Assembly (NCBI GenBank): GCA_902765395.1
Contig: CACWZP010000009.1
Span: forward strand, 1 to 64,000
Length of the DNA: 64,000 nucleotides
Direction: 5' to 3'
DNA from: an uncultured Eubacteriales bacterium
GTDB taxonomy: Bacteria > Bacillota > Clostridia > Christensenellales > Aristaeellaceae
Positions 36,223-45,682 of this stretch are shown here, one piece after another. Below the pieces are notes generated by a model. The model saw nothing but the letters and a program-made list of their open reading frames with translations. It searched no databases and was not told where the DNA came from. The translations under genes and the position numbers were made by a program. Within the stretch, counting starts at the first letter, position 1, and each line of letters opens with the position of its first letter.

Positions 36223-36423
36223 GCGCTCCTCCTCCGGCGACGCCCGCCGGCCGTCCCCGGAAGGGGGCGCCCGCGGGGAAATTCACGGTTTGTTCATCGA
36301 ATCGGCCCGGCGCTTTCACAATCCCCGGCCCGCCATTTAAGGTTTATTCAAGGTTTCCCCAGTAAAATGATAGCCATCAAGCGAGGGCCATTCGCCCCCG
36401 AGGACAGGAAGGCGGTTGAAGCA

Positions 36424-37452
36424 ATGACAGGCAAGGCAAAATCCCGGCGGCGGGTGCTGCGGCGGATCATCATCACCCTCATCGTGCTGGCGCTGCTGGC
36501 CGGCGCGGGCTGGTTCGCCTACAGCTCGCTGAAGGCGGAATACACCGTGACCTACGACACCTACACCGCCACCCGGGGCAGCATCTCCAACGCCCTGTCC
36601 TTCTCCGGCAACCTGGGCCTGGTGGACAGCGCGACCTACGCCGCGTCCTCCTCGGGCACGGTGAAGACCGTCTATGTGAAGGCGGGGGACGACGTTTCCG
36701 AAGGCGACAGGCTGCTGCGGCTGAACAACGGCGAGACCATCACCGCCGATTTCGCGGGCCGGGTGAACAAGCTGAACGTCGAGGAGGGCGACGAGGTGGC
36801 CCAGGGCCAGGAGCTGGTGCAGGTCGCCGATTTCAGCCACCTGCAGATCAGCTTCCGGGTGGACGAGTACGACATCAGCGACGTGCACGTGGGCGACGGG
36901 TGCACCGTGACCGTCACGGCGCTGGAAAAGTCCTTCGACACCGCCATCGACGCCATCGACCACATCTCCTCCTCCGGCGGCAACGTGGCCTATTACACCG
37001 CCACGGCCCATGTGGACGTGGACGACGCGAACGTTCTGCCCGGCATGCAGGTGACCGTGAGCATCACCCAGCAAGAGACCACGGACGCCGTGATCCTGAA
37101 GGTGGACGCCGTCAGCTTCGACATGACCAACCAGGCCTTCGTCTGGATGAAGAACGAGGCCGGGGAGCTGGAGCAGGTCTACATCACCACGGGTGTCTCC
37201 AACGGCAATTACATCGAGGTGGTGGACGGCCTCAACGAGGGCGACGAGGTGTATGCCGAGGCCGAGACCCAGGCCGTCAGCGGCGCGGCCAGCCTGTTCT
37301 CCAGCCTCTTCGGCGGCCAGCAGTTCAACCAGCCCCAGGGCGGCCCCGGCGGCATGCAGGGCGGCGGCAACTTCGAGCGCGGCAGCCGGGACGGCAATTC
37401 CGGCGAGCGGCCCAACTGGTCCGGCGGCGAACGCCCCGGCGGAGGGAACTGA
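36424..37452 (+). CDS. MacA/HlyD-type membrane fusion (adaptor) protein
   Basis: A 342-residue protein. The open frame extends further upstream, but ATG 36424, with AGGAAGG at 36406-36412, is the first start with a fair ribosome site and directly precedes a basic N-terminus and a single membrane anchor (RRIIITLIVLALLAGAGWFAY). The lipoyl-like halves SGTVKTVYVKAGDDVSEGD and GRVNKLNVEEGDEVAQGQ sit with no long helical hairpin between them. A beta-barrel region (LQISFRVDEYD, PGMQVTVSI) and a membrane-proximal domain follow. The C-terminus is Gly/Asn/Pro-rich. It is the first gene of a six-gene operon and should link the MacB-like permease to the outside. Confidence 0.88.
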   Translation: MTGKAKSRRRVLRRIIITLIVLALLAGAGWFAYSSLKAEYTVTYDTYTATRGSISNALSFSGNLGLVDSATYAASSSGTVKTVYVKAGDDVSEGDRLLRLNNGETITADFAGRVNKLNVEEGDEVAQGQELVQVADFSHLQISFRVDEYDISDVHVGDGCTVTVTALEKSFDTAIDAIDHISSSGGNVAYYTATAHVDVDDANVLPGMQVTVSITQQETTDAVILKVDAVSFDMTNQAFVWMKNEAGELEQVYITTGVSNGNYIEVVDGLNEGDEVYAEAETQAVSGAASLFSSLFGGQQFNQPQGGPGGMQGGGNFERGSRDGNSGERPNWSGGERPGGGN

Positions 37453-37453
37453 C

Positions 37454-38161
37454 ATGGACAGGACGGTTGACAGCGGCACGTTCTTCCGGATGGAGAAGAT
37501 CAACAAGTTCTACCAGATGGGCGAGGAGCAGGCCCACATCCTCAAGGACATCGACCTGGAGATCCGGCGCGGCGAGTACCTCTCCGTGCTGGGCCCCTCC
37601 GGCAGCGGCAAGAGCACGCTGATGAACATCATCGGCTGCCTGGACGTGGCGACGTCCGGGCGGTACACCCTCCACGGGCGCTCGGTGGACGAGCTGACCG
37701 AGGGGGAGCTGGCCCGGCTGCGCAGCGCGGAGATCGGTTTCGTGTTCCAGAATTCCCAGCTGCTGCCGAGGCTGACGGCGCAAAAGAACGTGGAGCTGCC
37801 GCTGATCTACGCGGGCGTCGGCCCGAAGGAGCGCAGGCGGCGCGCCCAGGAGCTGCTGGAGCGGGTGGGGCTTTCCGACCGCATGGACCACCTTCCCAGC
37901 CAGCTCTCCGGCGGCCAGCAGCAGCGCGTGGCCATCGCACGGGCCCTGGCCGGGAACCCCACGCTGCTGCTGGCGGACGAGCCCACCGGCGCGCTGGACC
38001 AGAAGACCGGCCGCCAGGTGATGGCCCTGTTCCGGGAATTGAACGACGAGGGCCGCACCATCATCATGATCACCCACGACATGAACATCGCCAAGAACGC
38101 CCGCCGGGTGGTGCACATCATCGACGGGGAACTCACGGAGGGAGGAATGGCAGATGCGTGA
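37454..38161 (+). CDS. MacB/LolD-type ABC transporter ATPase
   Basis: A 235-residue stand-alone ATPase. ATG 37454 begins one base after the adaptor stop. All motifs are intact: Walker [10 protein letters not shown] (47-55), Q-loop FVFQN (Q99), signature LSGGQ (151-155), Walker B LLLADEP (171-177, E176), and the H-loop His in MITHD. The fingerprint NIIGCLD and [20 protein letters not shown] is typical of the MacB/LolD/FtsE branch, which works mechanically on substrates outside the membrane rather than carrying them through a channel. It partners the permease encoded next. Confidence 0.93.
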   Translation: MDRTVDSGTFFRMEKINKFYQMGEEQAHILKDIDLEIRRGEYLSVLGPSGSGKSTLMNIIGCLDVATSGRYTLHGRSVDELTEGELARLRSAEIGFVFQNSQLLPRLTAQKNVELPLIYAGVGPKERRRRAQELLERVGLSDRMDHLPSQLSGGQQQRVAIARALAGNPTLLLADEPTGALDQKTGRQVMALFRELNDEGRTIIMITHDMNIAKNARRVVHIIDGELTEGGMADA

Positions 38162-38217
38162 ACCCATTCACAGGCCCTATCCCGTGCCGCCCGTGACCCT
38201 CCGGGGAGGTGGCGCAG

Positions 38218-39429
38218 GTGCTTAGTTCCATTCGCGGCGCCTTCGTGATGCTGGGTGAGTGCGTGAAGATGAGCCTTTCCAACATCCTGGGCAACCGGGC
38301 GCGCTCGTTTCTGACGGTGCTGGGCATCCTCATCGGCGTGGCGGCGGTGATCGCGCTGATCACCACGGTGAATGGCTTTTCCGGCTCGCTGTCCAGCTCC
38401 TTTTCCAGCATGGGCGCGGGCACGCTGACGGTTTCGGTATCAGGAAGCGACCTGAAATCCGGCCTGACCACCCAGGATCTGGCGGGGCTCACCGAGCTGG
38501 ACGCCGTGGAGGGCGTCACGCCCAGCGTGGCCCTCAGCGCCCGGGTGTCCCGGGGCGGCAGCTACAAGACGAACGTGTCCGTTTCCGGCAGGAACAGCTA
38601 TTATTTCCACCGAAACGGAGATATCGTCACCCGGGGCCGGGCGCTGAACATCGCCGACGAGGACTACATGACCTTCGCCTGCCTCATCAGCCCGGACATG
38701 GTGGAGGAATTCTTCTACGGCGTGGACCCCATCGGCGAGAGCCTGTACATCTCGGGCATCCCGTTTACGGTGGTGGGCCTGACCAGCGAGGACGGCGACA
38801 CCAGCGTCGCCGGCATGATGAGCGGCAGCCCGGACATACTGATCCCCTACACCACGGCCATGAAGCTGAACAGCGTCAACGTGGTCACCTCCTTCACGGT
38901 CTACCTGGCCGACGGCTGGAATTCCGAAGCGGGCACGGAGGCCCTGGAGGCCGCGCTGGACGCCCTGTTCAGCTATGAGGAGGACTGCTATGAGATCATG
39001 GACATGTCCTCCATCGAGGACACCATGGAGAGCATGCTGAACATGGTCAGCGCGCTGCTGGCGGGCATCGCCTCCATCGCCCTGGTGGTGGGCGGCATCG
39101 GCATCATGAACATGATGCTCACCACCGTCACCGAGCGCACCACGGAGATCGGCCTGAAGAAGGCGCTGGGGGCCATGCCCTGGCAGATCCAGGCCCAGTT
39201 CCTGATCGAGTCCTTCCTGCTGAGCATCATCGGCGGCGGGGCGGGCATCGTGCTGGGGCTGCTGCTGTCTCTGATCCTTTCAAAGGTGATGGGCACGGGC
39301 TTCGTGATCTCCACCTTCGCCATACTCCTGGGCGCGGGCTTCTCCGCCGCCGTGGGCATCGTCTTCGGCTGGGCCCCGGCGAGGAAGGCCAGCAAGCTCA
39401 ATCCGATCGACGCATTAAGGTCCGTATAG
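38218..39429 (+). CDS. MacB-type ABC transporter permease
   Basis: A 403-residue protein. GGGGAGG at 38203-38209 lies 8 bases before GTG 38218, better than the in-frame GTG at 38209 that overlaps it. It has an N-terminal helix after [17 protein letters not shown], a large extracytoplasmic MacB_PCD-like domain (about residues 50-245), and three C-terminal helices of the FtsX type. The signatures [27 protein letters not shown] and KLNPIDALR are diagnostic of MacB-like permeases. With the ATPase and adaptor it forms a tripartite-like machine. In a monoderm cell it may export peptides or give antimicrobial resistance; the substrate is unknown. Confidence 0.93.
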   Translation: MLSSIRGAFVMLGECVKMSLSNILGNRARSFLTVLGILIGVAAVIALITTVNGFSGSLSSSFSSMGAGTLTVSVSGSDLKSGLTTQDLAGLTELDAVEGVTPSVALSARVSRGGSYKTNVSVSGRNSYYFHRNGDIVTRGRALNIADEDYMTFACLISPDMVEEFFYGVDPIGESLYISGIPFTVVGLTSEDGDTSVAGMMSGSPDILIPYTTAMKLNSVNVVTSFTVYLADGWNSEAGTEALEAALDALFSYEEDCYEIMDMSSIEDTMESMLNMVSALLAGIASIALVVGGIGIMNMMLTTVTERTTEIGLKKALGAMPWQIQAQFLIESFLLSIIGGGAGIVLGLLLSLILSKVMGTGFVISTFAILLGAGFSAAVGIVFGWAPARKASKLNPIDALRSV

Positions 39430-39448
39430 ACATAAAGGAGGTCATCCC

Positions 39449-40576
39449 ATGAAAACCCGCGAGCTCACCCTGATCCCCGCCATGCTGCTGGCAATCGTCC
39501 TCTCCCCCGCCGCCCTGGCCGACGGCATCACCTTCACCGGCACGGTGGCCGCCAGCCAGACCCACGAGGTCTACGCGCCCATCGGCGGTACCGTCGAGGC
39601 CGTGGCGGCCGAGGCCGGTCAGACGGTCAAGGCGGGAGACGCCCTGGTGCAGCTGTCCACCACGAAGGTCTACGCCGAGGAGGACGGCACCGTCACCGGC
39701 GTGTTCGGCGAACCCGGCGACAGCGCCGAGACCGTTTCCCAGAAGTACGGCGCGGTTATGTACCTGGAGGGCGAGAGCGTCTACTCCGTGGCCGCGTCCA
39801 CCGACAACGCCTACAATTCCACCGCCACGAAGTTCGTCCACGTGGGCGAGCCGGTGTATATCGAGTGCTATTCCGACGGCAGCCACACCGGCTCCGGCGT
39901 CATCACCGCCATCGAGGGTACCGACTACACCGTTCGGGTCACCTCCGGCGAGTTCCTGATCGGCGAGACCGTGAACATCTACCGGGGCGAGAGCGCCGTC
40001 TCCACCAGCCGCATCGGCCGGGGCACGCTGAACCGCACCAGCCCCACCGCCGTGACCGGCAGCGGCAGCATCGCCTCCGTCGCCGTGGAAAACGGCGACA
40101 GCGTGAAGAAGGGCGATCTGCTGTTTGAGACCCTGGACGGCAGCTTCGACGGCCTTTACATGTCCGGCAGCGCCATCGCCGCGGGCGTCGGCGGCACCGT
40201 CAGCCAGCTGAACGCCCAGCAGGGCAGCCCCGTGCAGAAGGGCGACGTGGTGGCCGTGATATACCCCGAAAGCGCCATGCGCATCGAGGCCCAGGTGGCC
40301 GAGGGCAACCTTTCCTCCATCGCGGTGGGCGACCCCGTGAGCATCGAGCTGGTGTGGAACCAGGACGAGGAAGTGACCTACGAGGGCACGATCAGCATGA
40401 TCTCCGCCATCGCCGACGAGGCCCAGGGCGGCAGCGAGGGCGACAGCGGCGTGACCTACACCGTGTATGTCGACTTCACGCCCGATGAAAACACCCGCTA
40501 CGGCATGAGTGCCGTGGTGACCACGCTGGACGCAGCGGAAGCCGAAGAGGTGAGCGAGGATGCGCAGGCGGATTGA
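39449..40576 (+). CDS. Secreted HlyD-like adaptor with duplicated biotinyl-lipoyl domains
   Basis: A 375-residue protein with AAAGGAGG upstream of ATG 39449. The signal peptide ends near PAALA-DG, so unlike the first adaptor this one has no membrane anchor. It contains lipoyl-like motifs twice: GGTVEAVAAEAGQTVKAGDA with a partner EEDGTVTGVFGEPGD, and GSIASVAVENGDSVKKGDLL with GGTVSQLNAQQGSPVQKGD, followed by a barrel region (RIEAQVAEGNLSSIAVGD). It is clearly paralogous to the gene at 42001-42984; both share KV[YF]A-x2-DGTV, GE[PT]VYI and a [VI]GE[TA]V[NY][IL]YR segment. Its 3' end overlaps the next gene by 17 bases. It probably forms an extracytoplasmic part of the MacB-like machine. Confidence 0.85.
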   Translation: MKTRELTLIPAMLLAIVLSPAALADGITFTGTVAASQTHEVYAPIGGTVEAVAAEAGQTVKAGDALVQLSTTKVYAEEDGTVTGVFGEPGDSAETVSQKYGAVMYLEGESVYSVAASTDNAYNSTATKFVHVGEPVYIECYSDGSHTGSGVITAIEGTDYTVRVTSGEFLIGETVNIYRGESAVSTSRIGRGTLNRTSPTAVTGSGSIASVAVENGDSVKKGDLLFETLDGSFDGLYMSGSAIAAGVGGTVSQLNAQQGSPVQKGDVVAVIYPESAMRIEAQVAEGNLSSIAVGDPVSIELVWNQDEEVTYEGTISMISAIADEAQGGSEGDSGVTYTVYVDFTPDENTRYGMSAVVTTLDAAEAEEVSEDAQAD

Positions 40577-41999
40577 GAGGGTCTTGGCGCTGCTGCTGGC
40601 CCTGGCGATGCTGGGCTTCGCGGCGCTGGCCGAGGGTGATCCCACGCCGGATGAACCCGTGCCGGAGGAATCCGTGACAGACGGGCCCGCGTCGGGCGAG
40701 AATACGTCCGGTGAGAACACGTCTGGCGAAAATACATCCGGTGAGAACACGTCTGGCGAGAATACGTCCGGGGAAAATACATCCGGTGAGAACACATCGG
40801 GCGAGAATACGTCCAGGGAGAACACGTCGGGTGAGAACACATCCGGGGAGAACACATCCGGGGAGAACACGTCCGGCGAAGATACGTCCGGCGAACCCGC
40901 TGTCGAAGCGACGGTCACGCCGGAGCCTACCGTCACGCCGGAGCCTACGGCCACGCCTGAAGTGACGGCCACGCCGGAGACCACGGCCACGCCTGAAGTG
41001 ACGGCCACGCCTGAAGCGACGGTCACGCCGGAGCCTACGGCCACGCCTGAAGTGACGGCCACGCCGGAGACCACGGCCACGCCGGAGGCCACATCCGCGC
41101 CCGCGGCGGCCATTACATTCCACGTGACCGATCCTGAAGGCCTGTCCATTTCCGGCAATGCCTGTGCCGTGGACGCGATGCAGGCGCGCAGCCTGACCCT
41201 GGTCTGGGACTGCGGCGCCGCCTGCGACGGCTACGCCCTGTCGCTGGTCGGCCCGGACGGCGCGGAGCTGCTGGGCGGACGGCAGTCGGAGGCGTCCGTC
41301 ACGCTGCCCATGGAGGGGCGAGCGGCGGGCCGCTACGCGCTGACGGTCTCTGCGCTTTCGGGCGAGGTGACCGTGGCGTCGGCGACGCTGTATATCGATG
41401 TCGCACAGGATGAGCGCCAGGAGGGCCAGCGCCCCATGGGCGGCGGCCACGGCGGCGGGAAGTCCGGCGGCAGCGGCGGCAGGAGCCAGGGCGGTGGCGC
41501 GGCGCAGCAGGAGCAGGGCTTTCACATCACTCCGGGCACCGCGCTGACCAGCAGCCATGTTTCCGGCACAATGGACATGAGCCTTTACGGCACCGTGGGG
41601 CTGACCGCGCCGGATGAGCCCATGACCCGGCTGGCGCTGGGCGGCGAGGCGCTGGACATCGGCCTGGAGAGCGGCGCGGAATTCACCGCTTCCATCCAGG
41701 ACGGCACGCTTACGCTGACCGCCGGAGGCGGCGAAATGTGGTGCCTGAACGGCCTGGCGCTGAAGCGGCTCGCCACCAGCGGCGTCGAAAGGATCCTGTT
41801 GAACATCGGCGACTGGTCGGGCGAGCTGGCCGCGGGCCAGTCCCTCACGGGCGAGGTGTACGCCCGCCTGCGGGCCGAGGGCGTCGTCTCCTCAAACTGC
41901 GATTACCATGTCTGCGCCGGGGGCGTCCGCGTGACGATCGGCGGGGAGACATACGCCCTTGACGAAGAAAACGCGCTGATCCCGATGGAGGGTGATTGA
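40560..41999 (+). CDS. Secreted repeat-rich protein (SGENT and TATPE repeats), function unknown
   Basis: A 479-residue protein; ATG 40560 overlaps the previous gene by 17 bases. After the signal peptide (VLALLLALAMLGFAALAEG) come 13 units of the pentapeptide SGENT or its variants (SRENT, SGEDT), then a Thr/Pro stalk of TVTPEP/TATPE repeats (to about residue 180). A predicted beta-domain (about 185-285: ITFHVTDPEGLSISG, VTLPMEGRAAGRYALTV) follows, then a Gly-rich hinge (HGGGKSGGSGGRSQGGG), and finally a second domain with WCLNGLALKRLATSGVERI, C-x7-C. No anchor is seen. Lying between two adaptor paralogues in one operon, it could be a substrate, a tether or a structural part of the exporter. 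I do not recognise the folded domains. Confidence 0.8.
   Translation: MRRRIERVLALLLALAMLGFAALAEGDPTPDEPVPEESVTDGPASGENTSGENTSGENTSGENTSGENTSGENTSGENTSGENTSRENTSGENTSGENTSGENTSGEDTSGEPAVEATVTPEPTVTPEPTATPEVTATPETTATPEVTATPEATVTPEPTATPEVTATPETTATPEATSAPAAAITFHVTDPEGLSISGNACAVDAMQARSLTLVWDCGAACDGYALSLVGPDGAELLGGRQSEASVTLPMEGRAAGRYALTVSALSGEVTVASATLYIDVAQDERQEGQRPMGGGHGGGKSGGSGGRSQGGGAAQQEQGFHITPGTALTSSHVSGTMDMSLYGTVGLTAPDEPMTRLALGGEALDIGLESGAEFTASIQDGTLTLTAGGGEMWCLNGLALKRLATSGVERILLNIGDWSGELAAGQSLTGEVYARLRAEGVVSSNCDYHVCAGGVRVTIGGETYALDEENALIPMEGD
40695..40901 (+). repeat. 15-bp tandem repeat encoding SGENT pentapeptides
   Basis: Thirteen full units of the form tccggYgaRaayacR plus a partial one, in frame, with mostly synonymous differences. 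Loss or gain of units would keep the frame. Confidence 0.88.
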
Positions 42000-42000
42000 C

Positions 42001-42984
42001 TTGCTGAAACGCTGGATATGCCTGCTGCTGGCGCTGATGGGCCTTGCGACCCCGGCGCTGGCGGAGGTTTACGCCGGGGTGACCGCGGCGCTGGAGACCG
42101 TGCCCATTTGCGCGGAGGCGGCCGGGACCGTGGCGGCGGTGGAGGCCGAGGTCGGCCAGCGGGTGGAGTCGGGCCAGGCGCTGGCGGCGCTGAAATCGGA
42201 AAAGGTGTTCGCCGGCCAGGACGGCACGGTCTCCCTCGTCGAAGCCAATGCGGGGGAGGACGTGGACGGCACGGTGCTTGAGATCGCGCCCGTGGAGCGC
42301 TACACGATCCACTGCACCGTGGACAAGGCGTATCAGAGCGCGGCCTCGACCCTCTTGCACAGCGGCGAGACGGTCTACATCAAGTGCACCGCGGACGGCA
42401 CCCACCGCGCCGTGGGGGTGGTCACGCAGATCGACGGCAGCGAATACCGGGTGCTGACCCTGGGCGGCGAGCTGTACGTGGGCGAGGCGGTCTACCTGTA
42501 TCGGGACGGGGATTTCACCGCGTCCCTGCGCGTGGGCGCCGGCACTGTGGTGGCCAGCGACACCCAGGTCTATGAAGCCAGCGGCGCGCTGTCGCGGCTG
42601 TGCGTGGCGGCGGGGGATGTCGTGGAGCGCGGCCAGCTGCTCTATGAGCTGGGCGGCGGGTCGGTGGAAGCGGCCTGCGCGGGCATCCTCGCCGATATAT
42701 CCTGCCAGCCGGGTGAATCGGTCGCGAAGGGCCAGGTCGTCGCCGGGATCGTGCCGGAGGACGCCGTGGGCGTGGAGATCGAAGTGGACGAAGCGCAGGT
42801 CAGCCGCATCGTCGTGGGCGACGCCGCGTCGCTCACCTTCGCCGGGCAGGAGGACGAATGCGCCCTCCCCGGCACCGTCGTGGAGATCCTCGATGCCGAA
42901 ACGCTGGGCACCTACATCGTGAGGATAAAGCCCGAAGCCGGCGCACAGCTCCCGCTGGGCATGAGCGTGGAGGCGCGGTTTTAA
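42001..42984 (+). CDS. Second secreted HlyD-like adaptor, paralogue of the gene at 39449
   Basis: A 327-residue protein. GGAGG at 41987-41991 suits TTG 42001 (9-base spacing) rather than GTG 41992, which is too close. The signal peptide is WICLLLALMGLATPALAE. Lipoyl-like motifs AGTVAAVEAEVGQRVESGQ and QDGTVSLVEANAGED recur in the second half as SGALSRLCVAAGDVVERGQ and AGILADISCQPGESVAKGQ, followed by a barrel segment (VEIEVDEAQVSRIVVGD) and PLGMSVEARF. It is about 50 residues shorter than its paralogue. The gene is the last of the operon that begins at 36424. Two soluble adaptors beside one anchored adaptor is unusual for a single MacB-like pump. Confidence 0.83.
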   Translation: MLKRWICLLLALMGLATPALAEVYAGVTAALETVPICAEAAGTVAAVEAEVGQRVESGQALAALKSEKVFAGQDGTVSLVEANAGEDVDGTVLEIAPVERYTIHCTVDKAYQSAASTLLHSGETVYIKCTADGTHRAVGVVTQIDGSEYRVLTLGGELYVGEAVYLYRDGDFTASLRVGAGTVVASDTQVYEASGALSRLCVAAGDVVERGQLLYELGGGSVEAACAGILADISCQPGESVAKGQVVAGIVPEDAVGVEIEVDEAQVSRIVVGDAASLTFAGQEDECALPGTVVEILDAETLGTYIVRIKPEAGAQLPLGMSVEARF

Positions 42985-43074
42985 TACTGACCTCAATCCA
43001 AATCGCAACCGTCTGCGGGCATCTTTTCCGCCCTGCCGTTGCCTCGCTGCGGTCAACGATGCACTGTAATGCGC

Positions 43075-43108
43075 GAAAAAGGCGGCCATCCCCGAAGGGA
43101 TTGCCGCC
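43075..43108 (-). terminator. Terminator of the DUF445 gene
   Basis: On the minus strand GGCGGCAATCCC, TTCG, GGGATGGCCGCC (43108-43081; one A-G mismatch) is followed by TTTTTCGC. It lies 16 bases after the DUF445 stop codon. Confidence 0.85.
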
Positions 43109-43123
43109 TCAGTTCATTGGCGT

Positions 43124-44026
43124 TCACAGCAGCAGGTTCACGAAGCCCATGATGCAGCCCAGCAGCGCGCCGAGATAGACGATGGCCCGCAGCTCGTGCT
43201 TCATGATGTCGAAGGCCGTCCGTTCGATCTCCACCGCGTCCAGGGCGTTGATCTTGTCCACCACGATCTTTTCGATGTCGATCGCCTGCAGGAGCCTGCC
43301 CAGGTTGTCGCCCAGCAAGCTGGTGTACAGCTCCAGCACGCCGCCGGTGACCTGCTCCTCCCGGTCCTTGTATTTTTCGTACAGGTCGCACAGCCGCGCC
43401 TGCATCAGCTCGCCCCGATAGCGGTTGACCAGGGCCGCCGCGGCGTCCGGCGCCCGGTCGGCGATGAGCTCGTTCACCTTCTCCGCCAGCTTGTCGCGGA
43501 TGGCCTCCTTGGTGTTGCCGTCGATCAGCATGGAGAACAGCTTGTTCTGGGTGATAAAGTCCATCCGGTTCCCGATGATGCTGTCGACGATCTCGTGCCC
43601 CAGCCTGGCCTCGACGATCTTCGCGCTCAGCGCCTCCGCCAGCTTCTTTCGCATGGATTCGCCGCTGGGGTTCACCCGGTCGCGGATGGCGGGCTGGCGA
43701 AGGATCTCGTACACCGTGCGCTCGTCCTGTGAAAACGAGCGCAAAAACCCGGTGATCTTTTCCCGCAAGGTGTCCAGGGTCTTCTGGGAGAGCAGCGTCT
43801 GGCGCAGGGTCTCCTCGTTCAGCAGCTGCTGGCTGACCACCTCGCCGATGGACTGGGCGATGCGCCCCTGCTGGCTGGGGATCAGGCCCGGCGTCATGGG
43901 GATGTGGAACCGGCCGATGTACATGGCCTTTCGGGGCCGGAACAGCATCCGGATGGCCAGGTCGTTGGTGATGTATCCGATGATGCCGCCCACCAGGGGG
44001 GCGAGGATGACCCGGGGTATAATCAT
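43124..44026 (-). CDS. DUF445 family membrane protein
   Basis: A 300-residue protein; GGGAG upstream favours ATG 44026 over an in-frame start at 44062. It shows the family pattern: an N-terminal membrane helix (VILAPLVGGIIGYITNDLAI) that runs into RMLFRP and GLIPSQQGRIAQSIGEVV, a long helical central region of paired repeats, and a C-terminal helix (AIVYLGALLGCIMGFVNLLL). Firmicutes homologues (YheB type) have no agreed function and are thought to associate with the membrane. It is transcribed away from the kinase gene and convergent with the adaptor operon. Confidence 0.85.
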   Translation of the reverse strand: MIIPRVILAPLVGGIIGYITNDLAIRMLFRPRKAMYIGRFHIPMTPGLIPSQQGRIAQSIGEVVSQQLLNEETLRQTLLSQKTLDTLREKITGFLRSFSQDERTVYEILRQPAIRDRVNPSGESMRKKLAEALSAKIVEARLGHEIVDSIIGNRMDFITQNKLFSMLIDGNTKEAIRDKLAEKVNELIADRAPDAAAALVNRYRGELMQARLCDLYEKYKDREEQVTGGVLELYTSLLGDNLGRLLQAIDIEKIVVDKINALDAVEIERTAFDIMKHELRAIVYLGALLGCIMGFVNLLL

Positions 44027-44206
44027 GGCGTGAATACTCCCATCTCGCACGGCTTTTCGCATTTCGGGCTGGCCGCGGAAATGCCGCAGCCGCGTCTTAC
44101 ACCATTATACCCCCTCCGGGCAAGCGGCGCAATGCCGTTTGTGAAAAAGCCGCGGCCTGCCGAATCCCTTTGGCCGCGCCCGCCCGTTTTTGCCTGACCG
44201 GCCCGG

Positions 44207-44235
44207 TTGAAACGAAATCCGGTCTGTGGTAAAAT
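44207..44235 (+). promoter_or_regulatory. Promoter of the two-component system
   Basis: TTGAAA (44207-44212), 17 bases, then TAAAAT (44230-44235) preceded by TGG. Transcription should begin near 44242, about 30 bases before the kinase start at 44271. Confidence 0.75.
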
Positions 44236-44270
44236 ACGAGGCGAAAGACCGGACGGAGGGGGGCGGCGGC

Positions 44271-45650
44271 ATGGGCGGATTTCACAGACGGCGCGGCCTG
44301 CGCCAAGCGGCGGCGCTGGGCGCGGCCGCGGCTGCGTGCGCCCTGCCGGCCCGGGCCGAGGCCGCCGAAACGCTGTCGCATTTCATTCAGCGGCACTATC
44401 TGGAGTCGCTGGGGGTGCTCCCGGCGCTGGTGCTGCTGGCGCTGCTTTGGATCATCGTTGGCGTCGACCGGTACATTCGCCCCGATTTGAAGCGCACCAT
44501 GCGGATCATCATCGCCGTGCTGCTCAGCCTGGTGGCCCAGAACTACCTGGAATACCGGCTGGCCGCGGGGGAGCTCCGGTGGCTGGCGCGCACGCTGCTG
44601 TCCATCTACGGATACGCGGCGCGGCCGGCGATCCTGGCGCTGTTTCTGAAGGTGATCGCGCCGCAGAAGCGGCTTAAGTGGGCCTGGGCGCTGGTGGGCG
44701 TGAACGCCGCCGTGTACGCCACGGCGCTGTTTTCCCACATTTGCTTCTGGATCGACGGGAAGAACCACTATCATGGCGGCCCCCTGAGCGGCATGTGCCT
44801 CTGGGTCAGCCTGATCCTGATGGCCTGCTGGTTCTGGATGATGGCCCGGATGTTCCATCCGCAGAAGCGCCGGGAGACCTGGGTGCCGGTGCTGGCGCTG
44901 GCGCTGATCCTGGCGGCGCTGGCGCTGGACGGCAACGTGGGCGCCCTCGACCAGCCCATATCCTACCTGACCATCGCGGCGGTCATCAGCTGCCTGGCCT
45001 GCTATATCTGGCTGCACCTGCAATTCGTGCGGGAGCACGAGCAGGCCCTGATGGCCGGGCAGCGGGTGCAGCTGATGCTGAGCCAGATCAAGCCCCATTT
45101 CCTGCACAACTCCCTGGCGGTGATCGCGGAGCTCTGCGACAGCGATCCGCAGCTGGCCAAGGCCGCCACGGTGAAGTTTTCGAAGTACCTGCGGGGCAAC
45201 ATGAACTCCATCGACGCGGCGCGGGCCATCCCGTTTGAAAGGGAGCTGAGCCACACGCGGCTGTACCTGGAGATCGAGCAGCTGCGCTTTGAGGACGCGC
45301 TGACCGTGCGCTACGACATTGCCTGTACCGATTTCAGCATCCCCGCGCTGACGGTGGAGCCGCTGGTGGAGAACGCCGTGCGCCACGGCGTGCGGGAGAA
45401 CCCCGACGGCAGGGGCACGGTGACGATCCGCACCCGCCGGCTGCCGGACGCCTACGAGGTGTCCGTGGTGGACGACGGTCCGGGCTTCGACCCCGACCAT
45501 GTCCCGGACGACGACAGGCCCCACGTGGGCATCGAGAACGTGCGCCAGCGGCTCGAGCAGGTCTGCGGCGGCACGCTGGACATACGCTCCGCCCCGGGCG
45601 AGGGCACCACGGCCACGATCCGGCTGCCCAGGGACGGCGCGGGACAGTAA
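44271..45650 (+). CDS. LytS/YehU-type membrane histidine kinase
   Basis: A 459-residue protein; GGAGGGG near 44255 selects ATG 44271, and the longer frame from 44226 would start inside the promoter. A signal-like segment (LGAAAAACALPARAEAAE) is followed by about seven membrane helices to residue 250. The kinase is of the His_kinase (PF06580) type: QIKPHFLHNSLAVI with phospho-acceptor H276, then the ATP lid motifs VEPLVENAVRHG (N box), VVDDGPGFD (G1) and GIENVRQRL (G2). Family members usually have PHFLFN; here the Phe is His. It forms a two-component system with the next gene. The signal sensed is unknown. Confidence 0.9.
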   Translation: MGGFHRRRGLRQAAALGAAAAACALPARAEAAETLSHFIQRHYLESLGVLPALVLLALLWIIVGVDRYIRPDLKRTMRIIIAVLLSLVAQNYLEYRLAAGELRWLARTLLSIYGYAARPAILALFLKVIAPQKRLKWAWALVGVNAAVYATALFSHICFWIDGKNHYHGGPLSGMCLWVSLILMACWFWMMARMFHPQKRRETWVPVLALALILAALALDGNVGALDQPISYLTIAAVISCLACYIWLHLQFVREHEQALMAGQRVQLMLSQIKPHFLHNSLAVIAELCDSDPQLAKAATVKFSKYLRGNMNSIDAARAIPFERELSHTRLYLEIEQLRFEDALTVRYDIACTDFSIPALTVEPLVENAVRHGVRENPDGRGTVTIRTRRLPDAYEVSVVDDGPGFDPDHVPDDDRPHVGIENVRQRLEQVCGGTLDIRSAPGEGTTATIRLPRDGAGQ

Positions 45651-45682
45651 AACGCGGATATACCAACGACGGGAGGTACGCC

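Noticed and set aside
36129-36423. Small ORFs in the gap between the CXXC gene and the adaptor gene
   Set aside because: They lack ribosome sites, overlap a good minus-strand promoter and give Pro/Arg-rich translations typical of GC-rich non-coding DNA.
39398-41158. Minus-strand frame rich in DVFSPDVFSP repeats
   Set aside because: This is the reverse complement of the SGENT repeat in the real plus-strand gene.
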